Numbered from the stretch's first letter, positions 24,603-33,811 are shown. The stretch: 64,000 bases of DNA from CAMTVQ01 sp947085255 (GCA_947085255.1 CAMTVQ010000009.1:1-64000), one strand, 5' to 3'. Made by a program: numbers and translations. Notes: generated by a model not told the origin, from the letters alone.

Positions 24603-27394
24603 TATGCTGCTAATTTGTGAATGAAGGAAATAATTTCTTCAATCTCGGTGTTTGAAAACACACCACGAATACCGTCAGGATGAATTCTTGTGAAAGGTGC
24701 TGAAATCAAATCTCTTTTTTCTACATCACCTTTTTCAATCAGAAATGTTTGCAGCAGATTTAAAAAATCTAATTGACGGCTGTTAAGATAACTGTGTTCA
24801 ACAATAAATATTTCAAAAGATTTTGAAACTGATTCGGGAAACGATTGGAGAATTTCAATTCTCAAAATATGTTTTACAAATTGAATCAACTCCGCTTTGC
24901 GGTGATTGTAAACTTTGCGAAGCAAATCAATTGTGATGTGTGGGTGTTCGTTGTGCAATGCTTCTGCAAGTTGTTCCGCTTCTGTTTGTGAAAGCGGTTT
25001 ACCGTCTTTCAGTTTTTGCAGAAGTGGATTGGATGAAACTAAAGCATTTACTTTTTCTTCAACCAACTCTTTGTATCGTGCTATGCTTACGGCTTCGTGT
25101 TGAGGTCCAAACTCAACTCTCTCTTTGCTGAAAAGCAAATCTTTCAAATTAAATTTTGCAGGTGCTAACGGAATAACAGAATCACGAAACTTCATTAGCG
25201 GTGAAAGTTTCTCAATTAATTCGTCAAACTTTTGTTCGGTAATGGTTGCCCAAAATTGATTGCTCTGTGCTTGGCGAATTATTTCTTCTTCTCTTGCAAC
25301 AATGTTTACACTCAAAGGAAGTTCTCCAATTTCTTCAATGATACTGTCTTTGAGTGTTTCAAATTTTGGTTTCTCGTTTGATAAATGAGCCAACGAAACT
25401 TCAACAATATCTTTTTCAAATCGCATGGCTTTGAAGTCAGCGTTTGAAATGGTTCTTAAAAGTGGCTTTACGAAATTCCGTAGAAATTCAATTTTTTCAT
25501 TGGTGAATTGCGTAAAGAAATTTTCATCTTCTAATCTTTGCAATTCATGTTGTGCATCTAAAATCACAACTGAATTTTTCGGAAGCATTTCAATTTGCAG
25601 TTTCAGTTTTGCAATTTCCTTTTTTGCAATTTCAGTTTCATTTTTATCAATCGCTTTTTCAATCTTGTCTAAACGCAAACCAAACAAACGAACTGGCAAA
25701 GGGATTTGCGGATTTAATTCTTTGCCTTTCGGATTGAGTTTGAAATAATCAAAGTTGTCCCAACAATCTAAAATGAGAAATGAATCTTTGTGAGTGCACC
25801 AAGGTTTTATTTTTTCTTGCTCCAACAATCTTGTTCCTCTGCCTATCATTTGCCAAAACTTTGTGTAGCTGTAAACTGGTTTTGCAAAAACAAGATTTGT
25901 CAATTCTCTTATGTCTATACCTGTATCAAGCATGTCCACACTCAACGCAACCCGTGGCATGTCGTTGTTCGTGAACTGGTCAAGCAAACCACCTTTACCG
26001 TAAACTCTTGGGTCTTCGCTTACAATCACCTTTGCTAATTCTCCTTTGTATTCGGGATAAAGCGAATCAAAGATTTCCTCCATTCGCCTTGCATGAGCTT
26101 TGCTTATGCAAAAGAAAATTGTTTTCCCTGGGAGAACTCCGTTTGCATCTTTGATTGATTCTTCCATAAACTCCCGAACTATCAAAGCATTTGTTCCCCG
26201 ATTGATTACACTTTTTTCAATCTCTGTTCCTTCAAAATTTATTTCTGCAATTTCTTTTCCTTCAACAATTAATTTCTGTTGGTCTTCCAAAGAAATTGTT
26301 CGCTTGCTTATTCCTTCCTCTTGAAATTTGGTTTTGATTTTCATTACTTGAAAATCGCTTAGGTAAGGTGGAATGTGATTGACTGCTTCCTCATAAGAGT
26401 AGGCGAAAGTTGGAACTCCATCTTCGCACTCAAACAATTGAAAAGTGTTGTGGTCAATCACATCAGTTGGCGTTGCTGTCAAACCCAAAGTGATTGTGTT
26501 GAAGTAGTCAAGGATTTCTTGATAGGTGTTGTAAATACTTCTGTGGCTTTCGTCCACAATAATTAAATCAAAGAAGTGAGGCGATAAAGTTTTTACTTCA
26601 TCACGAATGATGTTCAACATACTTGGGTATGTTGAAACATAAATTCGCCTGTCGGTTGCAATTTCTTTTTCGTATGGTTTTGGGTATCGTGGTTCGTTTG
26701 GCAAATATTCTTTGAACGCATCAAGCGTTTGGTTTTGCAAAGCAATTCTGTCAACTAAAAACAAAACCCTCTCTGCCCAACCTGCTCTCATAAGTGCATC
26801 CACTAAGGCAATGCACACACGTGTTTTACCCGTGCCTGTTGCCATTACCAAAAGAAAAGTTGATTTGCGTTTTTCAACTGCTTCCATCACGGCACGAATA
26901 GCTCGGATTTGATAATCACGTCCTGCAATCTTTGTATTGATGAGTTCACCTGCTAAACTCTTTCGTGCTTTACGAATGTATTGGTATCGTTCCAAATCAT
27001 CACGGGTTGGAAACCCGTGAACTTTTTTCGGGGGGTAATTATCTAAGTCCCAAAAATAAATGTCGTGTCCATTTGTATAAAAGCAGAATGGGAGTTCTCC
27101 GCCATGTGTTGTCAGGATATTGTTACAGTATTGTTTTGCTTGCTCCCGTCCAATTGCTGCGTCAACAGAAGTTTTCTTTGCTTCAACAACAGCAAGCGGT
27201 TTGCCGTCCTTGCCTAACAAAACGTAGTCACTGAATTGATGTCCAGCGTATGGTGTCGGTGCTTCTTGAACAAGGTTCTTGTCAACGATGATGTCAAATT
27301 CTTCTACTACTTGAGAACGGTCGTCAACATTCCAACCTGCCTTTTTCAAGCGGGTATCTATGATTTCTTTACGTGTATGTTTTTCGTTCTTCAA
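24602..27394 (-). CDS. hsdR: Type I restriction endonuclease subunit R
   Basis: 930 residues. An N-terminal PD-(D/E)xK nuclease domain has FSDYVLLGKDGKPLAVVEAKK (about 55-76). The SF2 translocase motor has Walker A ATGTGKT (about 184-190), the DESH box (IIVDESHRS) and motif VI QMIGRGTRL. A C-terminal helical region (about 600-930) probably contacts HsdM. It cuts unmodified DNA after ATP-driven translocation. First gene of the operon; its promoter should lie in 27395-27480, but none is clear. Confidence 0.95.
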   Translation of the reverse strand: MKNEKHTRKEIIDTRLKKAGWNVDDRSQVVEEFDIIVDKNLVQEAPTPYAGHQFSDYVLLGKDGKPLAVVEAKKTSVDAAIGREQAKQYCNNILTTHGGELPFCFYTNGHDIYFWDLDNYPPKKVHGFPTRDDLERYQYIRKARKSLAGELINTKIAGRDYQIRAIRAVMEAVEKRKSTFLLVMATGTGKTRVCIALVDALMRAGWAERVLFLVDRIALQNQTLDAFKEYLPNEPRYPKPYEKEIATDRRIYVSTYPSMLNIIRDEVKTLSPHFFDLIIVDESHRSIYNTYQEILDYFNTITLGLTATPTDVIDHNTFQLFECEDGVPTFAYSYEEAVNHIPPYLSDFQVMKIKTKFQEEGISKRTISLEDQQKLIVEGKEIAEINFEGTEIEKSVINRGTNALIVREFMEESIKDANGVLPGKTIFFCISKAHARRMEEIFDSLYPEYKGELAKVIVSEDPRVYGKGGLLDQFTNNDMPRVALSVDMLDTGIDIRELTNLVFAKPVYSYTKFWQMIGRGTRLLEQEKIKPWCTHKDSFLILDCWDNFDYFKLNPKGKELNPQIPLPVRLFGLRLDKIEKAIDKNETEIAKKEIAKLKLQIEMLPKNSVVILDAQHELQRLEDENFFTQFTNEKIEFLRNFVKPLLRTISNADFKAMRFEKDIVEVSLAHLSNEKPKFETLKDSIIEEIGELPLSVNIVAREEEIIRQAQSNQFWATITEQKFDELIEKLSPLMKFRDSVIPLAPAKFNLKDLLFSKERVEFGPQHEAVSIARYKELVEEKVNALVSSNPLLQKLKDGKPLSQTEAEQLAEALHNEHPHITIDLLRKVYNHRKAELIQFVKHILRIEILQSFPESVSKSFEIFIVEHSYLNSRQLDFLNLLQTFLIEKGDVEKRDLISAPFTRIHPDGIRGVFSNTEIEEIISFIHKLAA

Positions 27395-27483
27395 AGTCGT
27401 TAAGCAATGATTAAATTATAGCTTGTCAAAATACGTAAAAAAATGCTTGTTCTTGGCACAAATGTCATTCTGTGCGGTGGGTA

Positions 27484-27550
27484 ATTTGGCTCTTTTGCTT
27501 TTGCCGAAGCGTTGGCTTTGTGTATCGGGGCAAAAGCAAATGTGCCAAAT
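27484..27550. ncRNA. Structured element B2
   Basis: Outer stem ATTTGGC / GCCAAAT, invariant internal loop TCTTTT / AAATGT, inner stem GCTTTTGCC / GGCAAAAGC (27497-27505, 27529-27537), apical loop with TTGGCTTTGTG. Flanked by TGCGGTGG and TGCGGCTGG. It lies upstream of hsdR, near the other end of cassette 7 from B1. Confidence 0.7.
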
Positions 27551-27750
27551 GTGCGGCTGGCTAAAATTGAATTAAAAAAAATGTGCGGTTGGGAAAATAA
27601 AAAATTCAGAAGGGTCGGCAAAGAGTGTCGGCTCAGTTGCTGTCCAGTTGTAATATGGTCTGTATGTCGTTTGTCACTTGTCAAAATTAGCGCTTCATTT
27701 TATGTTTATAGTCGTCCGTTTGGTCGTTGTTGTGTCGTCTGTTAGGCTTG

Positions 27751-27885
27751 CTTGTAACGGTTTCGGGCTTGGCGAAGGTGGCGATTTTTACCACAAAACT
27801 TCACATGAAGCACCGAACTACAATTATACGAAAAACTGTCATACGAAGCATTGAACCGCCACTTTTGCCAAACCCGTGTTACAAG
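27751..27885. repeat. attC-like palindrome R8
   Basis: 135 bases; both tips read CTTGTAAC / GTTACAAG. Arms CGGGCTTGGCGAAGGTGGCG and CGCCACTTTTGCCAAACCCG are the same as in R5. It separates the type I and type II restriction cassettes. On its left lies the shared leader motif TAACAGACGACACAACA (minus strand). Confidence 0.8.
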
Positions 27886-27928
27886 CTGCCCTTATTTTCT
27901 GTCAAGTCTTGAACTGTCTGCGTAGGTG

Positions 27929-27995
27929 AAAGCACACTCTTTTGCAATTTTTGGTCTGCGGGTTGGCTTGTGTGAATTGCAAATGTGTGTGCTTT
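27929..27995. ncRNA. Structured element B3
   Basis: A perfect nine-base outer stem AAAGCACAC / GTGTGCTTT (27929-27937, 27987-27995), internal loop TCTTTT / AAATGT, inner stem GCAATT / AATTGC, apical loop TTGGTCTGCGGGTTGGCTTG. The apical loop resembles B1. It lies between R8 and the methyltransferase promoter. Confidence 0.7.
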
Positions 27996-28024
27996 GTGCT
28001 GTTGGAAAATAATTCACTTTTTTC

Positions 28025-28080
28025 TTGTCGGTTTCGTATTTGTCCGTAAATTTGTCCGTGTCCGTAAAAATGTCCGCAAT
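28025..28080 (+). promoter_or_regulatory. Methyltransferase promoter with TGTCCG direct repeats
   Basis: TTG (28025-28027) is followed after 19 bases by TAAATTTG (28047-28054). TGTCCG occurs four times between 28041 and 28077, three of the copies followed by TAAA or CAA, overlapping and following the -7 box up to 4 bases before the ATG. This is a plausible binding site for a regulator, possibly the methyltransferase itself. Confidence 0.6.
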
Positions 28081-30306
28081 ATGATAAATGTAAAGTTCTA
28101 TCTAGATAAAGCCGATAAAAGTAAAAGGTTTCCGATACACCTTGTTATTAGGCAAAAAGATGTCCAAGTAAAAGTTGCGACTGGTGAGAAGATTTTGAAA
28201 AAGGATTGGGATAACAAAAACCAAGTTGTCAAAGAGTCTGAATACACACACAAGTCAATAAATAAGTTCTTGTCGTTTTTAAAGCACGAGGTTGAAAAAT
28301 ATTTTGAAGCTGTTCCGCATTCTCAGTTTACAGATAAAAAAGTAAAAGAGAAAATTTTGTCCTTGGTAAATAGTCGAAAAGTCAATACCGATATTAAAAT
28401 GGTCTGCGAAGATGCAGCGGAATATGAAGGAAAAACAAAAACAACTTTTGTCGACTTATTTGCTGGTGCTGGTGGTTTTAGTGAAGGTTTTTTACAAGCG
28501 GAACACGGAAATAGATATTATGATTTCTTATTAGGAAGCGATATAAACGAAAATTGCGAATTAACTCATCTTGCTAGATATAACTACCAACTTGGAATGG
28601 ATGCAGAATTTTTGCGTCAAGATATTACTGAACCAGATTTTTTAGATAATTTATTACAGAAGTTGAAAAGTCAACAAGTTGATGTTGTTTGTGGCGGACC
28701 ACCTTGTCAAAGTTTTAGTTTAGCAGGAAAACGTAAGAAGTTTGATAAAAAGGATGATTTGTTTGCTCACTACTTAAATGTAATTCGAGTGCTTCGTCCA
28801 AAGTATTTTGTAATGGAAAACGTAAAAGGAATTCTCACAAAAGAGGGTGGAAAGATAAAAGAAATGATTCTGCAAGAAATCAAGTCAATTGTGGATTTGA
28901 AAGAATTTCACCAGTTAATTTATTTTTTAGCAAAGCTTAGAAAGGCAGAAAAAGAAAAAGCATTTACGTTGGATTGCTATAATTTGCGAATGCAATTTGA
29001 ATCAGCAAACGAAAAGGAATTAGAGAAACTAAGAGAAAGTTATATTCAGATTATTGAAAATAAATTTCGTTTGTTAACACCCAAAATTGCCGATTATAAA
29101 ACAAGTAAAACGGATATTAATATAAGTACAATTCGTCACGGGTTTAACTTACTAAAGCGAAGCAAAGAATTAGCCTATGTTAGAAAGAAAGTAATATTAG
29201 AAAAGGCTCATAGTGATTTAGATAATGATTTTTTTGCTGAAAAATTTGATTCATTTTTGACTTCCATAGAATCGGATTCAATTATTGAACAAATTCACGA
29301 AGCGTTTAATAATTTGAAACCTGCAAAAGCATTTCAAAATGAAATTGCAGAAATAATTTCTGCCTTAGAAATTTACAATAATTCATTTGAAGAGTGTATT
29401 CAAGGGTTACAACCATATGTTAAAGCATTAAACGCAGAATCTGAATTTGAAGAGATTTTATCGCATATTAGATTATATAATATTGACCAACCTTTTGTTG
29501 CGTTAGCTTCAAATTACGGTGTTCCGCAAAATAGAGAACGAGTTTTATTTATAGGCTGTCGCAAAGACCAGAAATTGGTTAAGGCTGTTCCACCAACGGT
29601 AACCGAAAAGGAAAAAGTTACTGTATTTGAAGCATTGTATGATTTAGATTTTGTTGGTAATGATGAAGAGAAGTTTGATTATGAAAAAATTGATTTAAAA
29701 GCACAGTATAACGGTTCCACTCAAAAAATGGAATCTCTTTTAAAGAAACGAGCAATAGACGGAAAGCCTGAGGAAAAGAAAGGTCTAACTTATGCAGAAT
29801 GGTCAAAAAAGGGAAGATTAAACGGACGGTTTGTAAACGCTAAAAATCCTTTTTATGTTAGAAATTTTGAAGAATTGAAAAATACGCTGACGCATGTAGT
29901 TGCACCATTGCACAATCATAAAACTAGCAAACAGAATGATGATGTTGTAAAAAGGCTTGATGTTATTCTAAGTACAGGCGATTACGATTTGGCTAAAAAG
30001 GAATTAAAAAAAATCGGGTTGGATTCTGAAAAAAGAAATTACAATGTTTTAAAACCAAATTCACAGAGCTCTACAATTATGACGATTGCGGATGACTATA
30101 TTCATTATTCAAATCCAAGGGCATTAACAGTGAGAGAAATGGCTAGGTTGCAATCATTTGATGATTCGTTTGTTTTTCAAGGCAAACGTTCAACTGGCGG
30201 CAATAAGCGTAAATTTGAAGTACCACAATTTACATTAGTAGGTAATGCAGTTCCTCCATTGATGGCTCGAGCTGTTGCATTGGAAATATTAAAAAATATA
30301 AAATAA
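28081..30306 (+). CDS. C5-cytosine DNA methyltransferase with N-terminal integrase-arm-like domain
   Basis: 741 residues. Methyltransferase motifs are I FVDLFAGAGGFSEGF (about 122), IV GGPPCQSFS with the catalytic Cys (about 205-213), VI ENVKGIL (about 245), VIII NYGVPQNRERV (about 478), IX RALTVREMARLQSF (about 679) and X GNAVPP (about 720). A helical insertion of about 200 residues separates VI and VIII. Residues 1-100 (INVKFYLDKADKSKRFPIHL then VATGEKILKKDWDNKNQVVK) resemble the arm-type DNA-binding domain of Bacteroidota tyrosine recombinases. The longer frame from 27985 is rejected because it precedes the promoter. It modifies the target of the MvaI/BcnI-type enzyme encoded last in the operon. 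Confidence 0.9.
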   Translation: MINVKFYLDKADKSKRFPIHLVIRQKDVQVKVATGEKILKKDWDNKNQVVKESEYTHKSINKFLSFLKHEVEKYFEAVPHSQFTDKKVKEKILSLVNSRKVNTDIKMVCEDAAEYEGKTKTTFVDLFAGAGGFSEGFLQAEHGNRYYDFLLGSDINENCELTHLARYNYQLGMDAEFLRQDITEPDFLDNLLQKLKSQQVDVVCGGPPCQSFSLAGKRKKFDKKDDLFAHYLNVIRVLRPKYFVMENVKGILTKEGGKIKEMILQEIKSIVDLKEFHQLIYFLAKLRKAEKEKAFTLDCYNLRMQFESANEKELEKLRESYIQIIENKFRLLTPKIADYKTSKTDINISTIRHGFNLLKRSKELAYVRKKVILEKAHSDLDNDFFAEKFDSFLTSIESDSIIEQIHEAFNNLKPAKAFQNEIAEIISALEIYNNSFEECIQGLQPYVKALNAESEFEEILSHIRLYNIDQPFVALASNYGVPQNRERVLFIGCRKDQKLVKAVPPTVTEKEKVTVFEALYDLDFVGNDEEKFDYEKIDLKAQYNGSTQKMESLLKKRAIDGKPEEKKGLTYAEWSKKGRLNGRFVNAKNPFYVRNFEELKNTLTHVVAPLHNHKTSKQNDDVVKRLDVILSTGDYDLAKKELKKIGLDSEKRNYNVLKPNSQSSTIMTIADDYIHYSNPRALTVREMARLQSFDDSFVFQGKRSTGGNKRKFEVPQFTLVGNAVPPLMARAVALEILKNIK

Positions 30307-30311
30307 TAATT

Positions 30312-31457
30312 ATGAGCTTAAAAATCTTAGGTTACACAAAGGATTGCAGAACAGAAACACCAGTTGTTTATGCAGAAATTCTAATGAACGATTATTTGAA
30401 ACTTGTCGGAACTGATTTCGATAAATTTGAAATTCAACGGAAAAGAGTGGACCCTAAAAAATACACTCGTCTAAAAGAAGATATTGCCAAAGGAGCATTG
30501 CTGCCAGGTATCACTCTTGCCATTGACCACTTAAAGGTTCATACTTACTTAGAGTATATTACTAAGCTCGATTCAGAAGGGTTAATAACTGCTTTACAAC
30601 TTCATAAGGAAACAGAAGAGTCAAAAGATATTTACATCTTGGATGGCTTGCAAAGAAGTTATATAATAAAAGATTTGGCAGATGAAGGCGTTGTCTTTAA
30701 GGAAGAGCAGAAAATACTTCTTGAAATATGGTTTGAAAAGGAAATTGAGCATTTAATTTATAGGCTTATTGTTCTTAATTCAGGACAAAAACCAATGTCT
30801 ATGAGGCATCAGGTTGAACTTCTTTTTATGACTTTAAAAAAGGATATAGAAAAGGAAATACCTGGCTTAGAAATTTATTTAGAAAGAGAGGGAACAATAC
30901 GAAGTCACTCCAAAAAATTTCCATTTGATAGATTAGTAAATGGTTACTATAGCTTTATGACCAAAAGCCCTGAAATTGACAGGGACAACTTGGTGGTAAA
31001 GAAAATGAATGAGGATGATGTACTTTCTTCAAAAGAAGAAGAGTTAAATATTTCATATACTTCATTTATTAAATATTTAAAATTATACTGCGATATTGAT
31101 GATGAATTTTATAGAATATATAACTCTCATTTAGAATTAAGTTCATTTAAGAATTGGTTAGCAGATGAAAATACTTTGAAGGCATTTTTTGCAGCAGTTG
31201 GTAAATATGCCTCTGATGAAAAAAGAATATCAAGGGTAGATAACGCATTGAAAAAACTTTTAGGCGAACTGAAATTAGTTTCAAGTGGTGACCCGATGTA
31301 TATAGAAGAATTTAAAAAAATTAAAGGTGGGATTGATGCAAAAAAAGTCAATGTTGGAAATGGTACAAGAAAATTAATAATGGATGGTTTTAGGGAATAT
31401 TTTATTGGAGAAGGGGATGAAACTTTTTTAGAATGTTGGAAAACCAGTGCAAGCTAA
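30312..31457 (+). CDS. DGQHR/ParB-like protein of the type II restriction cassette
   Basis: 381 residues. IYILDGLQRSYI (about 113-124) resembles the DGQHR motif of DndB-type proteins and the nucleotide-binding box of ParB/sulfiredoxin folds. KRVDPKKYTRLKEDIAKGALLPGITLA before it fits the same fold. LNSGQKPMSMRHQVELLF follows. Such proteins act as regulators or DNA-modification partners. It starts 5 bases after the methyltransferase gene and ends 3 bases before the next gene, so it belongs to the operon. The exact role is unknown. Confidence 0.7.
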   Translation: MSLKILGYTKDCRTETPVVYAEILMNDYLKLVGTDFDKFEIQRKRVDPKKYTRLKEDIAKGALLPGITLAIDHLKVHTYLEYITKLDSEGLITALQLHKETEESKDIYILDGLQRSYIIKDLADEGVVFKEEQKILLEIWFEKEIEHLIYRLIVLNSGQKPMSMRHQVELLFMTLKKDIEKEIPGLEIYLEREGTIRSHSKKFPFDRLVNGYYSFMTKSPEIDRDNLVVKKMNEDDVLSSKEEELNISYTSFIKYLKLYCDIDDEFYRIYNSHLELSSFKNWLADENTLKAFFAAVGKYASDEKRISRVDNALKKLLGELKLVSSGDPMYIEEFKKIKGGIDAKKVNVGNGTRKLIMDGFREYFIGEGDETFLECWKTSAS

Positions 31458-31460
31458 ATT

Positions 31461-32537
31461 ATGAATTTACTAGATGTTTCAAATATAATGACAGATACGC
31501 AATCGCCAGTTACGATTACAAGCGTAACTGAATCATTGCCTTATTTGGTCATAAATAATTATATCGCATTTAAAGTTGTCCGTATTTCAAATTCATACGA
31601 CAGTACAAATCCGATTCCTATAACGCTGAATTCTGATGAAAAGGGTCTTTTGATTTTTGTTCAATCAAAAGGTAAAATCAACTTGAATGTTATGACTGAA
31701 TTTGAGTTTATCGCATATTTAACCGAAGCGGATTATATTGATTACCAAAATGGAAATGACCATGAATTCAAATCAGATTATCTGCTTATCAAAGAAACAT
31801 TTCTAAGTGATTACATAAATGATTACAAGGAAACATCTTCACTTTGGGGCGGATTTTCGCATGAACTACTCACTGGGAGCCCATTAAGTAGATATAAAAA
31901 AATTTATCCTGAAATTGTATTGGGTGAAAAGCTTAAAACACTGGATAGCCATTCTTACGAAAGTAGTGTCAGGGCAATAGAACAACCATACGCATTTGAG
32001 AGATTTTTAAAGTTGTATCACTTACTTGAATTACAATTTGATTTTTTTATAATTGATAAAATTCAAAACCTTACCATACCAAGAGATTCAAACAAAATTG
32101 GCAAAATTCTGAATGAATATTCCGACAAAGAATTGCAGCGACTTACAGACTTGCTTGAATTTTTTTGTGCTGATATTGTAGCATTAGAAAAAAGGTTAGA
32201 GAAGGTAGCGTTATTTCCAACAATATCAGAAGAGATGTTTATTGATTTCGGAAAATCAAAAAATGATATTCACTTAACTAATATTGACAAATTTAGGGAT
32301 GTTGTTAATTCTGGCTCTTTTTCAAATACAAACCTTCAAACTTTAAAAGTTCCAGCAAGTAAAGACCACTCGAAATTTATCATTAATGTTACCGCATATT
32401 GGATATATAGAATGAGATGTAGCATAGCACATAATAAAATTGGCGAATATCTATTATCATGGAATGATGAGGCGTTTATAGTTGAATTTGGAGAACCAAT
32501 ACTCAAAGAAGTTTTAATGCAATGTTTTAAAAAATGA
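31461..32537 (+). CDS. HEPN-like protein of the type II restriction cassette
   Basis: 358 residues. The N-terminal half is beta-rich and unassigned. The C-terminal half is helical and ends with AYWIYRMRCSIAHNKIGEY (about 312-330), which contains RCSIAH, an Rx4H motif of HEPN ribonucleases. The gene lies between the DGQHR-like gene and the endonuclease gene and overlaps the latter by four bases (ATGA). An RNA-targeting second line of defence is possible. A non-catalytic HEPN scaffold is equally possible. Confidence 0.55.
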   Translation: MNLLDVSNIMTDTQSPVTITSVTESLPYLVINNYIAFKVVRISNSYDSTNPIPITLNSDEKGLLIFVQSKGKINLNVMTEFEFIAYLTEADYIDYQNGNDHEFKSDYLLIKETFLSDYINDYKETSSLWGGFSHELLTGSPLSRYKKIYPEIVLGEKLKTLDSHSYESSVRAIEQPYAFERFLKLYHLLELQFDFFIIDKIQNLTIPRDSNKIGKILNEYSDKELQRLTDLLEFFCADIVALEKRLEKVALFPTISEEMFIDFGKSKNDIHLTNIDKFRDVVNSGSFSNTNLQTLKVPASKDHSKFIINVTAYWIYRMRCSIAHNKIGEYLLSWNDEAFIVEFGEPILKEVLMQCFKK

Positions 32538-33718
32538 GGCAATTAACAACCCTTGAAATAAATAGGATAAAACTTCTAACTGAAAAATCTGTTGAACTTT
32601 GTCTGATAGAACCAACTGGTACTGGGCTTGAAAAGTCTATTATGGATGCTACAGGTTCGGTACGAACCTATTTTAAAGCCAATAATATTCACGATTTTGA
32701 ATTACAGAAACAAGGTCAAGAAAGTAAAATTCAAATTAACTCATTTTTAATCTCGTCTGATTCATTAGTATATTCAGTTGCTTCATTATATCGCCCTAAC
32801 ACTAAAAAAGGTGACCCCAGAATTTGGTTCAAAGGATTGGGGTCTTACTCAAAAGCAAACGATATTTTAGGTATAATTGCTTTTGAAAGTGATTTGTATG
32901 TTTTGAATATTACGCAACTTGATTTACACAAGTTAATTGAAAGTAAAATATCAAATCCGCTTCAGGATTTGGTTAATGAAATAAATCAAATTTCTAATGA
33001 AGTTGCAGAAGAACTATTGATTCTCTTAAATAAAATTGCTGCGAAAGGACCAGTTCCTGCAATGTTACAAGCGGATACTGCAATTGGAAGAACACTTGAA
33101 ACACTTTTAGGAATTGATATAAATTCTTCAAAGAAACCAGATTACAAAGGCATTGAATTAAAGTCGTATCGCGATAAAAGAGGTAACCGAAAAAATCTGT
33201 TTGCCCAAGTTCCAGATTGGAATTTAAGCAAATTCAAAAGTTCTGCCGAAATCTTAAATGCATTTGGATACAGTCGGGGAGAAGATTTTAAATTGTATTG
33301 TACTGTTTCAACACTTGTCAGAAATTCACAAGGTTTAAAATTAAAAATGGATAGCGAAATTAGTCAGCTTATAGAAAATTCTGATAAAGCTAGTGTTGGA
33401 GATTTTGTTGTTTGGGGATTAGAAACTTTACACAAACGTTTGCTTGAAAAACATAGTGAAACATTTTGGATTGCAGCCGATTCTGTCACTATTGGTGGAA
33501 AGGAACATTTTCAATACAAAAAAGTCGAGCACACTAAAAAACCGATTGTCTCACAGTTCGATATATTATTAGAGCAAGGAATTATTACACTTGACCATTT
33601 AATAAAAAGAAAGCCAACTGGAAGCGTTGTCGAGAAAGGACCCATTTTTAAAATAAAACCGAACGCTTTGGATTTATTGTTTCCACCAAGTCAATCATAC
33701 TCGTTGTTGTCGAAGTAA
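32534..33718 (+). CDS. MvaI/BcnI-family type II restriction endonuclease
   Basis: 394 residues. GRTLETLLGIDINSSKKPDY (about 184-203), followed by KGIELKSYR (about 204-212), gives the catalytic set Glu, Asp and ExK of the MvaI/BcnI family, which act as monomers on CCWGG or CCSGG. The actual site here is unknown. The N-terminal region (1-150) carries GDPRIWFKGLGSYSKANDIL, also seen in this family. It is the last gene of the operon and ends 28 bases before element B4. Confidence 0.8.
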   Translation: MRQLTTLEINRIKLLTEKSVELCLIEPTGTGLEKSIMDATGSVRTYFKANNIHDFELQKQGQESKIQINSFLISSDSLVYSVASLYRPNTKKGDPRIWFKGLGSYSKANDILGIIAFESDLYVLNITQLDLHKLIESKISNPLQDLVNEINQISNEVAEELLILLNKIAAKGPVPAMLQADTAIGRTLETLLGIDINSSKKPDYKGIELKSYRDKRGNRKNLFAQVPDWNLSKFKSSAEILNAFGYSRGEDFKLYCTVSTLVRNSQGLKLKMDSEISQLIENSDKASVGDFVVWGLETLHKRLLEKHSETFWIAADSVTIGGKEHFQYKKVEHTKKPIVSQFDILLEQGIITLDHLIKRKPTGSVVEKGPIFKIKPNALDLLFPPSQSYSLLSK

Positions 33719-33745
33719 CTGTCAACAGTCTAGTGCGGTGGGAAA

Positions 33746-33811
33746 ATTTTAGCTCTTTTGGTTTTGCGAAGGGTAGGCTTGTGTGTCGGGCAAAACCAAA
33801 TGTGCTAAAAT
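33746..33811. ncRNA. Structured element B4
   Basis: Outer stem ATTTTAGC / GCTAAAAT, internal loop TCTTTT / AAATGT, inner stem GGTTTTGC / GCAAAACC (33760-33767, 33790-33797), apical loop with TAGGCTTGTG. Flanks TGCGGTGGG and TGCGGCTGGC match those of B2. It follows the endonuclease gene. Confidence 0.7.

Noticed and set aside
27985..28080. N-terminal extension of the C5 methyltransferase from 27985
   Set aside because: It would begin inside B3 and run through the promoter and the TGTCCG repeats.
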